Of a stretch of DNA of 64,000 nucleotides, positions 26,244 through 36,200 are shown in pieces. The translations under genes and the position numbers were made by a program. A model generated the notes under the pieces. That model had not been told where the DNA came from. It saw nothing but the letters and a program-made list of their open reading frames with translations, and did not search any database. Each line of letters opens with the position of its first letter. Within the stretch, counting starts at the first letter, position 1. This stretch comes from Kolteria novifilia (GTDB taxonomy: Bacteria; Planctomycetota; Planctomycetia; Kolteriales; Kolteriaceae), in contig CP036279.1 of the NCBI GenBank assembly GCA_007748055.1, positions 1,674,001 to 1,738,000 on the forward strand, given 5' to 3'.

Positions 26244-28619
26244 TTGGCAACGAACGAGACGGACGAGACGGACGAGACGGACGATCAGGACCCGCGGGAC
26301 GACCAAGAGTTCCTCTTCGGACTCGCCGTCCTCGGTCGTGGGCTGATTGACGCGGCCGAATTCAAACGCCACTTCGATGGTCGTCGTTCAGATCGCGAAC
26401 CACTATCGCGTCAGCTCCTCGCCCAGGAACGTCTCGCCCCGGAAGATCTGGCTCAGTTCGAGCAAATGCTCGCCGACCGGCTCGAGGAAGCGGGTCGCAA
26501 GAAGATACAGGACATGATTCGGGTCGCGGCCGAGGAACTGGCGGGCGAGGTGGACGATTCGGGCGTACTGGAGATCGTCAGACGCCAAGCCCTATGGGAT
26601 GACACCGTCTCGACACCCGATGCGTCTCCCAATCCCGGCGGTTCGAAGCCGGCTATTCCATCTCCTGTCACGTCGCCCCCCTTCATGGACGAGGTTCTTC
26701 ACGCGGAAGGAGGACTCGGATCCGTCTTTCGCGCTCGCGAAACCGCGACCGGCCGCGTGGTCGCCATCAAACGCGTCCGAAGCGACCGGGCGGACAACCC
26801 GTTGCTCGTCCAACGGTTTCTCGCCGAAGGCAAGGTCACCGCGCGCCTGGAACATCCCAACATCGTCCCGGTCTACCAGGTCTCCGAGGGACATGGGCCG
26901 CCGTTCTATGTCATGCGATTCCTCAAGGGGGCGACGCTCCAGCAGACGATCGCCCGCGCTCACCCGAGCCATCGCAGTGACCAGGCGTGGCGCTCGGAAC
27001 GAAAGCGGCTGGTTCGCCTCCTGGTGCGCATTGGGGAAGCCGTCGCGTATGCCCACTCGAAGAACGTGATTCATCGCGACCTCAAGCCGGCGAACATCGT
27101 GCTCGGCGAGTTTGGCGGCGTCTTTTTGCTCGACTGGGGACTTTCCAGATCCTCGGGAACGGCGGGCGACATGTCGGACTATGACTTTCAACCCGAGGAG
27201 CTTGACCTGACCCAACCGGGTCAGCGGATCGGCTCGCCTCTCTGGATGGCCCCCGAACAGGCCTCGGGCCAACCGGAGCTGATCGACGAGCGTACCGACA
27301 TCTATGGACTTGGGGCGATCCTGTTTCACGTCCTCGCGGGAGTCGCGCCACACTCGCGGATGTCGTCGCGAAGACCGGACGAGTTTTATTCGGAGGTGGC
27401 GGCCGGGCCGACGCCGCGCGCGCGGGAGGTCGATGAATCGGTTCCGCTCGAGTTGGACGCCGTCTGCGCCAAGGCGATGGCGTCCGATCCCACGCGGCGC
27501 TACCAGAGCGCCGAGGAGCTGACGACAGACCTGAACCGTTGGCTCGCGGGCGAGCCGGTGTCGGTCTACCCTGAGCCCTTCGTCCGCAAGTTCGCGCGCC
27601 GCGCGGTCGCCAATCCGAAGCGGTCGATCGCCGCCGCCGGTATTTTGCTCGCGGTGGTCGTCGCGGCCTCGGTGGTGGTCACTTCGCTTTGGGCCAATCG
27701 TCGTTCGATGCTCGATCAGGCCATCGCGGCGATGCACGAGCAGACGCATGCCGCGCAAGTTCTCCTCAAAAACAACGTCGCGGCGATCGAGAAGGACGTC
27801 CGCTACCTCACCACGTTGCCCGGACTCCCTGCCGCCCTTGGTGGTGAAGAGAAGCTCTCGCGTGATTCGGCCGCCATCGTCGGCATCGGCAACTTCATCG
27901 GTCACTGGAAGGAGTACACCGCCGCGGCGATGATGTCGTCTCGAGATCCCTCGGCGATCGTGTTGGGCTTCGACGCCTCGGGGAACCTGACCGACGAGAC
28001 GTCGGTGACGAAGCTCTTGCCCGGATTCGCCCGGTGGGCGGAGTTCGCGCGGAAAGTCGCCGGCGGAGAGTCGGGTCGCGTTTACTTTTCGCGCATCCTG
28101 TTCGATCGCGCGGATCGCCCCAACGAGTTCTACGCGGGGACTCCGATCGCGATCGACGACGAAACCAAGGGAGTCTTTCTCTTGAAGATCGAACTCGACA
28201 GACGCTTCTCCGACGTCTTCGGCACCGAGTTTCTGTACGAGTCGATCGCGATGACCAACGAGGAAGGAGAGATCGTCTTTCGCCACCGCGGCCCCTCGCG
28301 AACCATTGTCGAGGAGACGGAGCCGGAGGAAACGTTCAATCGCGCCAGGGAGTTTCTCAGTGGTCCCGCTCCGTCGACGGAACTGCTGACCTACGATGTC
28401 GGCGACGAGATCGTGATGGCGCGGAAACTGCCGCTGCGCGGCGATGGGGACGAGCCCTATTTCGGGATGATCATCACCGGCGACCGGACCGTGATTCTCC
28501 GCGATGCCACGTCGACGACAGTGATGCTCCTGGGCGTCACGATCGGTTCGGTCGTGTTGATCAGTTTGGTCGCGTTCGGTCTGGGAAGTGTCATCGTTCG
28601 GATGGCGGGACAGGAGTGA
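26244..28619 (+). CDS. Membrane Ser/Thr protein kinase with extracytoplasmic sensor
   Basis: 791 residues. Start TTG 26244 follows the previous stop by 6 bases with GAGG about 10 bases upstream; the next in-frame Met is inside the kinase. Hanks-type kinase domain at about 155-440: Gly-rich loop AEGGLGSVF, VAIK (K176), HRDLKPAN (D279), DWG in place of DFG (D297), APEQASG. Both aspartates and the lysine are present, so it should be active. Membrane segment about 460-480 (IAAAGILLAVVVAASVVVTSLW), then about 270 residues resembling a Cache/PDC-type sensor (IVLGFDASGNLTD, AMTNEEGEIVFRH), then a C-terminal membrane segment. Placement behind vgrG suggests PpkA-like control of secretion; this is inference. 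Confidence 0.85.
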   Translation: MATNETDETDETDDQDPRDDQEFLFGLAVLGRGLIDAAEFKRHFDGRRSDREPLSRQLLAQERLAPEDLAQFEQMLADRLEEAGRKKIQDMIRVAAEELAGEVDDSGVLEIVRRQALWDDTVSTPDASPNPGGSKPAIPSPVTSPPFMDEVLHAEGGLGSVFRARETATGRVVAIKRVRSDRADNPLLVQRFLAEGKVTARLEHPNIVPVYQVSEGHGPPFYVMRFLKGATLQQTIARAHPSHRSDQAWRSERKRLVRLLVRIGEAVAYAHSKNVIHRDLKPANIVLGEFGGVFLLDWGLSRSSGTAGDMSDYDFQPEELDLTQPGQRIGSPLWMAPEQASGQPELIDERTDIYGLGAILFHVLAGVAPHSRMSSRRPDEFYSEVAAGPTPRAREVDESVPLELDAVCAKAMASDPTRRYQSAEELTTDLNRWLAGEPVSVYPEPFVRKFARRAVANPKRSIAAAGILLAVVVAASVVVTSLWANRRSMLDQAIAAMHEQTHAAQVLLKNNVAAIEKDVRYLTTLPGLPAALGGEEKLSRDSAAIVGIGNFIGHWKEYTAAAMMSSRDPSAIVLGFDASGNLTDETSVTKLLPGFARWAEFARKVAGGESGRVYFSRILFDRADRPNEFYAGTPIAIDDETKGVFLLKIELDRRFSDVFGTEFLYESIAMTNEEGEIVFRHRGPSRTIVEETEPEETFNRAREFLSGPAPSTELLTYDVGDEIVMARKLPLRGDGDEPYFGMIITGDRTVILRDATSTTVMLLGVTIGSVVLISLVAFGLGSVIVRMAGQE

Positions 28620-28801
28620 CAGGCTGGGTCGCTTGACCGAACCTGGTTCCTCGGCCGACCGGAGATCGCGGCGAACCCGTCGCTTGGTTGTCGCCCCCGG
28701 CTTTCCAAGGGCGCTCGTCCTCGCTCGTGAGTTCCACGGACCTGTCGAACGACCCGACCGGCTCGTTCTCGCCTCGGCCCGCCTAGATCAATGGACCGCT
28801 A
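28620..28801. other. Intergenic region after the kinase gene
   Basis: No gene or clear terminator seen. The stretch ends at the TA dinucleotide flanking the first small inverted-repeat element. Confidence 0.4.
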
Positions 28802-28961
28802 GGCTTCGTCTCAAAAGTTGATCGTCGGCCCGAGGCACAGCGAGTTGGTGGGGGACGAGGAGGTCGAAACAGGCGAATCCGTTGGATTCGTCGATGCAGA
28901 CCGACAAAGTCCCGCGGCAACTTAGCCAGCCGAAGCCAGAGCCGATTTTTGAGACGGAGCC
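28802..28961. mobile_element. MITE-like or IS-remnant element 1 (~160 bp)
   Basis: Terminal inverted repeats: GGCTTCGTCTCAAAA at 28802-28816 and its complement at 28947-28961 (as GGCTCCGTCTCAAAA), 14 of 15 matching. Both ends are flanked by TA (28800-28801, 28962-28963), within CTAG, consistent with a TA target duplication as for IS5/IS630-type elements. No transposase frame survives, so it is either a non-autonomous element or an internal-deletion remnant. Confidence 0.6.
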
Positions 28962-28963
28962 TA

Positions 28964-29115
28964 GTGTCCTGATTGGTGAATTCATTGACGAAAAGAGTCT
29001 TGGGTGCCAATGCCCACGCTGGCCGTGGGCATGCGGAAGACGCCTATGATTGGGCAATCTTCCGCACGATCCGAGGGCCGAGATTCAATGTGGCGAGCTT
29101 GTCGATCAGGACACT
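28964..29115. mobile_element. MITE-like element 2 (~152 bp) abutting the sigma gene
   Basis: A perfect 14-bp inverted repeat, CCTAGTGTCCTGAT at 28960-28973 and its complement at 29105-29118, borders this element, again with TA at each end; the left TA is shared with element 1. Inside is a perfect 9-bp hairpin ATGCCCACG/CGTGGGCAT at 29010-29032 and a GGAAGA...TCTTCC pair. It has no coding capacity. Its right end overlaps the last codon and TAG stop of the sigma-factor gene. Confidence 0.6.
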
Positions 29116-29719
29116 AGGTGGCGGCGCCCACCGCGACTTGCAAGTCGCCGCGCACTCGCTTGAGCACCCGCGTAAATTGCTTCCGGAGCGCTTCGTGCGA
29201 TCCCCCTAGACGGTCGGCAATCTCCGACCACGAATGTCCTTCGGTTCGCATGGTGATCAGCTCGTGCTCTCTGGGCGAGAGCGTTCGCTTGACGCGCCCC
29301 ATCAGTTCGGTGGTCACCACTTCCTCCGAAGGGGACCGATGGGTGATGATCCGTTCGCTCGCGACGTTGTTCTCGTCGTGAAGGGAGATGGTCCGGCGAT
29401 AGTCGCGCCGATCGCGCCGATGGGAGCGGACTTCCGACGCGACTCGATTGCGCGTCATGCCAATCAGGTAGCGGACCAGCTTCTCCGAGTCGTCAAACTC
29501 CTTCTCGCCAGCGACGAGTCGCTGGAAAAAACTCTGAAAGACCGACTGAACGATGTCGCTCGGATCGACCAGACGCAATAGGTGCCGGTCGACCAAGCGC
29601 ACGCGAATGGCTCGACGAATGAGCGGTTCGTAGCGGCGGACCAACTCGTAGGCGGCGTGTTCGTCCCCTTGACGAGCCCGCTCGAGAATCTCGGCAACGG
29701 TTGAGGTTGTGGCTACCAA
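29114..29719 (-). CDS. ECF-type RNA polymerase sigma factor
   Basis: Sigma-70 family factor of the extracytoplasmic-function type common in planctomycetes. Region 2: AAYELVRRYEPLIRRAIRVR, VDPSDIVQSVFQSFFQRL, LVRYLIGMTRNRVASEVRSH. Region 4: RVKRTLSPREHELITMRTEG, SWSEIADRLGGSHEALRKQF. The frame is open to ATG 29881, but the extra 54 residues are low-complexity and unlike a sigma factor. TTG 29719 with GGAG about 9 bases upstream gives a typical 201-residue protein; this start is uncertain. No anti-sigma gene is adjacent. The TAG stop lies in the end of an inverted-repeat element, so the last residues may have been altered by insertion. It is divergent from the second giant gene; whether it regulates that gene is unknown. 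Confidence 0.82.
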   Translation of the reverse strand: MVATTSTVAEILERARQGDEHAAYELVRRYEPLIRRAIRVRLVDRHLLRLVDPSDIVQSVFQSFFQRLVAGEKEFDDSEKLVRYLIGMTRNRVASEVRSHRRDRRDYRRTISLHDENNVASERIITHRSPSEEVVTTELMGRVKRTLSPREHELITMRTEGHSWSEIADRLGGSHEALRKQFTRVLKRVRGDLQVAVGAAT

Positions 29720-30260
29720 ACTGTCGTGCTCCAAAAAGGGCCATTGCGATGTCGAGGGACAACGACCTTTGCTGGGCTGGGTGGGGATCCAACGGCTATG
29801 CCGTCGGGTTGACGGAGTCGTCTCAAGCGGCGACCCGTTGACCGGTAAATGAGTCACGTACGCCATCAACAAACTAACCATGGTTGGAGGGCATACAACA
29901 GCGCTGTTCGATTTTGAACGATTCTTTATTTAGTCGCCTACAACGCCCTTCTCGCCGCTCTCTCCCTACTCCTTTTCGATCCATGACTTAGCGTCACCAC
30001 CCTCCAGGTTGGGCAATCGATTGTGATCACTTCGTGAAGGTCTGACGTTTTCGGTCCGATCGCTCCGAACTTGTGTCCGTTTCGTCACTGGACGGCGAGA
30101 GGTGGATCGAGGGAACACATTCCGTGCGCGATGCGCCTCGCTCGGAGAGAACTGGGAGAGGCTGGCGTCGAAGGTACGTACCAACCGCGCGTCTTGAGTC
30201 ACTTGATGTTGACGCTGAGCCACAAGGTTCACTCTATCGACTTAAGCCTGGGAGAAGACC
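29720..30260. other. Divergent intergenic region between sigma factor and giant gene 2
   Basis: Probably holds promoters for both directions. An AT-richer stretch around 29905-29935 (cgattctttatttagtcgcc) is the most promoter-like part. No additional gene is supported. Confidence 0.4.
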
Positions 30261-33200
30261 ATGATCCTGCCCTTTTGTATCCTGCCCGCCATTGAGAAGG
30301 TTCGTCGTTGGACCAACCGCTCCAAGCGTGATCTCCTTCTCGAGGCCCTCGAGGATCGTTGGACGCCGGCCGTCACCGGTCAGTTGCAGTCCGTCGCGCT
30401 CGCGGACGTGACCGCCGCCCAAGCCGACCAGGAAGCGGAGTTCACCGTTTCCGTGCGATACACGAGCGACGCGGCTCCGATCGACGGGGACACGATTGAT
30501 GACGCCGACATTGCCGTCCGAAGTCTCTCCGGCGTCGACATTTCGGGCGCCACGATCTCGGTCGGACAGCCCGACAACTCCGACCCCCAAAGTGTTGTCG
30601 CGACCTACACCGTGGATCTTGACGGCACCCAGGGGGCGGGAGCGTGGCAGCAGTTCCAGGGTGAATTCGCCATCGACTTGAATGGGGGAACTGTTCAAGA
30701 CAACGATGGCGTGTCGAACGGCGAACAGATCGCCATCGACTCCTTCCGCGTCGACACCGAAGCGCCGGGGATTGTCGGGGTACAAACGTTTGTCGATCTG
30801 GCCGGCAATGTGCACTTTCTCGTCGACTATGACGAACCCGCCACCATCGCGGGGGCGCCCGAGAGCGTCTTCGTCGTCCGCGACGCTCAAGGCGAAGACA
30901 TTCCCTTCACCTTCCATGCGGCGAGCGAGACGGCCGACGTCATTTCGGTGCCCGACGTGGCTTCCTCACCAGCTTCCAACGCGTTCCACTTGTACCTTCT
31001 CAACGGATCGCTTCTCCAGGACGGCGTCGGCAATCCGACGAGCGTGCCCGACCCGGCGGAATTGGCGACGGTTGAGTCCCCCCGAGTTGGTACCGAGCAA
31101 GTCGTCGCGGTCGTCGACGGTCGCTTGGAAGACATCAACGCCACCCGTGGAGTCGAAAACCAGTTCCAACAGAGCGTGCTGTACTACTCCCCGGCCGGGT
31201 TCGTTGAGGGTGGGGTCGATCGTCCCGAAGCCGCGATCCTCGTCACCCCGGACGGGACCAAAGTGGCCGCCGGCGGCGCGTCCCCGGAGATCCTGTCACC
31301 GAACCTTGCCCGCGTGGTCTATTCCTTCCCCTTCGGTGACACCGACACGTGGGCCGATCAACTCCAGGGTGTCTACACCCTTCGGATCGACGGCGGCTTT
31401 GTCCAAGACCGTGCGGGAGCGATCATGCGCCCGCAGGAACTCGGGCAGTTCGCGGTCGACACCGTCGCCCCGACACTCCGGGCCGAAGCGTTCTACGAGC
31501 CCGTTGTGGGACAGCTCAGCTTTCACGTCCATGCCGACGGGGACCCCGAGCTTGACCTGAACGTCCTGGGGAACTTCTCCCTCGGAGAGCTCCCCTTCTC
31601 GACCGAACCTCTAGAGGGAGGAGGGGTCCGGATCACTCTCAACGATCCGCTCCTCCCGACGACGGACACGACGGTGCCGCTTCGGTACACCCCGGGCGAT
31701 GACGGCTTAGCCGATCGACTTGGTAATCCCGTGACCAATGAGGCCGACTCGACCCTCGCGACGTTCTCATTCTTGGCGAATCAGCCGGCGATCTATCTTG
31801 ACGCCCCCATCGATGCGCTGACCAACGACGATCCGTTCTCCGTCACGATTCACCTGGAGAGTGGAGATCAAACGCCGATCGATGTCGATTCGATCACCGA
31901 ATCGGATCTTGTCGCCCGCCGCGTTGATGATGGGACACTGGTCGACGCGGGCATCACCGTGGCGAAACCGTCCGACGATGCCGCCTCGATAACGGTTGCG
32001 TTCAACATCGCCCCGAGTATCGCGGGGATGGCCGACGGTGACTACGAGATCGTGCTCGTTCAAGATGCGTTCACGATCGGTGGAGAAACATCTTTCCCCA
32101 TCGCGGAGATGGTGCTTGGTCAGTTCACACTCGATCGAACCGCTCCCGTGGTCGAGGACATGGAGGTCTTCTACGACGCCAACCAAGGTCGCGTCGTCGC
32201 CGACGTGACGTTCAGCAAGGACGTGGTCGACGTGGTTGGGGAGCAGTTCATTCTCGAGTCGACCACGACTGACGGTGGACAAGGTGGGGGCGATCTGGGG
32301 CTTCCTCCCATGCTGGCCACGATCGAAGCCCTTGGTGAGAGGGACGACCCCGATCTCAACGGCATTCCCGGCTCGCGCCGGGTCCGGGTGATGTGGATCG
32401 TCGAGCAGACCGACGAAGACCAACCGTTCGACGTGCGGTTCACGCCGCCGGAGGAAGGCGTCACCATTCGAGACAACGCGGGCAACGTTCTCCTGGGCGA
32501 AGAAGAGATTCGACCGGTCGTCGTCCCCGCGGTGAGCGAGGCCGACACGACGCCACCGCGGGTTGTCGCCTTCGAGGGAACCTCCCCGGAGCAAGTTCCT
32601 TTCACGCCCGATGGACAATCGCCTCGGTTGATCGAGTTCCGGATCTCGTTCGACGAGCCGATCAACCCCGATTCGATTGGCGTGGAGGATTTCGCCCCGA
32701 CACCTCCGGAGGCGATCGTTTTCAGTGTCGATCCGCTCGCGAACACGTCTGGATCCTACGAGTTCATCATCCTGGTCGACGTTGACGCCGTTGGGTCGGG
32801 CGACGCCGTCGCTCTCGTGCCCAGCTTCTCGCAAGACATCGTCGACTTCTACGGCAACAGCGCGGTGTTTCCTCCGGAACCCGCTGTAGTGATCGTCGGC
32901 GCTGATACCGATGCTCCCAAGTTGACGCGTTTCGACGCGGCCCTCTTCGACGGCACGGAGTTTGGTGTCCCGGGCGATCTCGTCCTCGCGACCATTTCCT
33001 TCAATCGGGACGTGGTGAACTTCGATGCCGACGACCTCTCGGTGACCATCGACGGTGTCGCGTACTCCCATCCCTTCTTGCCCGTCGAGGTTTCTCCGGC
33101 GGATGGCGATTCGGCGGTTGGCGACAACGCCTTTCTCGTTGTGATCTTCTTGGAAAGCGACCTCCAAGGCGAACTCTCGATCGCGTTTGATATTGACAAC

Positions 33201-36200
33201 AATGTGGCATCGACCTTGGTGCCGCCCGCGGCACTCGATCTCGATGCAGGTGTTTCCTCTAGCGTGAGTCTCACCCTCGAGGCGCCGCTACCGGAGCTTC
33301 CCATCACTGCCGAGATCGTTGACGCTCCCGAGGTGATCGACGCCTCGATGAGCGATTCGACGACGTTCGCCTTCTCGGTGCGTTACTCCGCCGCCGCTGG
33401 TCTCAACGCCACCGAGATTGACGGCACGGAGCTAGAACTGATTGGGCCCGATGGCCAGAGCGTGGGGGGAACGATCACCAACTCGTCTACAGACGGCGGG
33501 CCGACTGAGATAGAGATGGCCTATGACTTCACGCTCCCATCGGGGGAATCCTTCTCCGGCTTGGAGCAAGGCCTCTACCAGCTCCGCCTCAAGGCGGGAA
33601 GTGTCGCGGATCTCGAGGGGACGCTCAACGATTCGGCGCTACTGCACCGCATCTACCTCGATGTGGTTCCGCCCTCGATCGAAGCCTACCCGATTTACGA
33701 CGCCGCCAACTCGACGGTCACGTTACACATCCTGACGCACGCGGAGCAGAGCCTCGACCTCGTCACGCTCCAGGAGGAAGTCGGCCTCTTCCAAATCCTG
33801 GTTAACGGTAACGACGTCACCGCCTCGGCAGCGGTCAACCAGACGCCGACCGGGCTCACGCTCTCGGGTATCGCTGTACCCGCTCTTAGCCGTCTTGAAC
33901 TTAGAGCCAGCAGTGCCCTTGCGTCCCTTGAGGATCTCGCGGGGAATCCGACGAGCATCTCCGAGTCGACGACCCTTGCCGTCTTTGATAGCGGTTCTCC
34001 GGAACTCCTAGAGCCACTCGCGTTCGTCCTCGACGACCCCACGAACGCCAATCGACTCCCAGATGTCATTACGAATTCATCCGCCTATGAACTCCATCTC
34101 GGAGTGGCCGAACCGCCAGGTGCCCTATTTGATCCGGGTGATTTCGAGATTCGCGATGCCCAGGGCAATGTCGTCGCGAATGCATTCGATGTCATGGATT
34201 CTGCCTCTGTCAACGGTTTCACCACGAAGAGGGTTCAGCTCCCCACGGACACACTCAGTGACGGGGAGTACGATGTCGTGCTGCTCGAGGGTAGTGCGAC
34301 TTCTGGCGATGGCCTTGTCCTGTTTCCAGAGACCGATCAGGTCCTACGTCACTTCCGAGTCGATCGGACCGCGCCCCAGGCGGTGGACGTTCAGACCTTC
34401 TACGACGCTCCCAACGACGAAGTGATCGTCGACGTTTACTTCAATGAGGAGGTCGACGGGCTCTATGCGGACGACCTGCAGGTGACTCGGAGCGACGGTT
34501 CTTCCGACGTGGCGGAAGTCGAGTTGGCGGAAGCCTTCGCGGCGCTCGATTCCGATGGCTCCGGCAAGCGGGGAGCCAAGCGATGGACGTACAAGTTCCG
34601 AGCCGACCGTGCGGACCTGGATCAAGACGTCACGTATACCGTCGTCTACGACGCGCTGTTCGCGCTGTCGCATGTCAATGACACCGCGGGCACGGACCTC
34701 GACGGCTCGTCGTCACCGTCGTCCGAGATCACCGTGGCCGCGATCGAAGCGGATGTCGCCCCCCCCACGATCGAGTCGTTTGGCCCAATCCTTCCCCGCC
34801 AGTCGGTCGACTCGGGACTCGCCCTGATCAACTTCTCGGTCCCGGTCAGCGGCGTGGAGGTCGACGACTTCTCCATCGGGGGAACCGACGCGGTTCGCGT
34901 CTTCAGCGTTGTCCCATTCAATGCCAAGGGTGACTCCCCCTCTTCAACCGCGAGTGCCGGCTACTTGGTCCGACTGGCCGCGGACTCCTCCTACGGCGGC
35001 GAAACTTTCGAGTTGATCTTCAACGACGTCGACGGCGACATTGTCGATGAACGGGATATCGCCCTGGTCGTCGCCGAAGCCACGACCGTCGTCACGCTCA
35101 TCCCCGAGGACATGCCCCCGGAGATCCTCCTCCTCACGGCGAATCTCGAATCGAACGTTGAGAACGGAACGACCGAGGAGTACGTCAGTATCGGGGTCGC
35201 CTTCTCCGAGCCCGTCACGTTCGACACGAGTGATCTGACGATCTACTTCGACGGTGTCGTGGTCCCGGTGGGCATCGATCCAAGCATCGAACAGGCCATG
35301 AGCGCCGGCCTCATCGACAACGTCTACCAGGTCACGGTTCCGTTGCCGAGTAGTGTCTCCCGTCCAAACCGGGTCGAGGTGGCCTTCGAGGCGGCGGGGA
35401 TCACGGACGTCGACAACCAGCCGCTCCCCGAATCCAAGACGATTGCTCTGCACCTCGCGGGGCCGACCATTGTTCGCGAGAGCGCAATTTCGTTCGCGCG
35501 GACAAGCTTCGACGAAACGACGCGAGAGCTGACCTTCACCATTCCCGCGGAAGGTAGTGGCCTGACCATCAACAGCGGCGCTTTCGAGATCCGCATGCCC
35601 GATGGACAGCTTCTCCCCCCGGAGTCCTTCTCGGCCGTTTTCGCCGAGGGTGATGCTGGACAGATCGGGGACGCGGAGATCATTGTCCGGACGACGGTTC
35701 CGATCGGCATTCGGGGGCCGGTGACCCTGACGCTCTCCAATCTCTTGGCGATTACCAATCCGATGGGCCTCACTCTCTCAGGGGTGCTTCCCGAGACGGA
35801 AATGGGGATGCACTTCGTCGACACCATCATCGGCGAGGCCCCGACTCTTGAGTCGATCGACACCACCTTTTCCGCGACGGGAGCCACGACGGGGCAGATC
35901 TCGGCGACTTTCACCTTCAGCGAACAGGTCGTTGGTTTCGACCTGAACGACTTCACCGTCGCCTTTCCAGCGGATGTTAACGTCTCCAATGTGAACCTCT
36001 CCCCAGTAGCGGGATCGTCCAGCACGTTCACCTACACGGCCGACGTGACGCTTCCGGCCGAGAGCGAACTGGTGCTACCAATCTTCCTTGCCGGCGATCT
36101 GGAAGTCACGGATGGCGAGGGCAACGTCTTCGTGCCCACGCCGGAAGATGTCGGGTTCTTCGCGATTAACAACCGAACGCCGGTCTTGGAGTTCTTCGGG

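Noticed and set aside
28783-29010. Possible transposase fragment in the first inverted-repeat element
   Set aside because: No DDE-type or other transposase motif in any frame; the translation is compositionally like noise.
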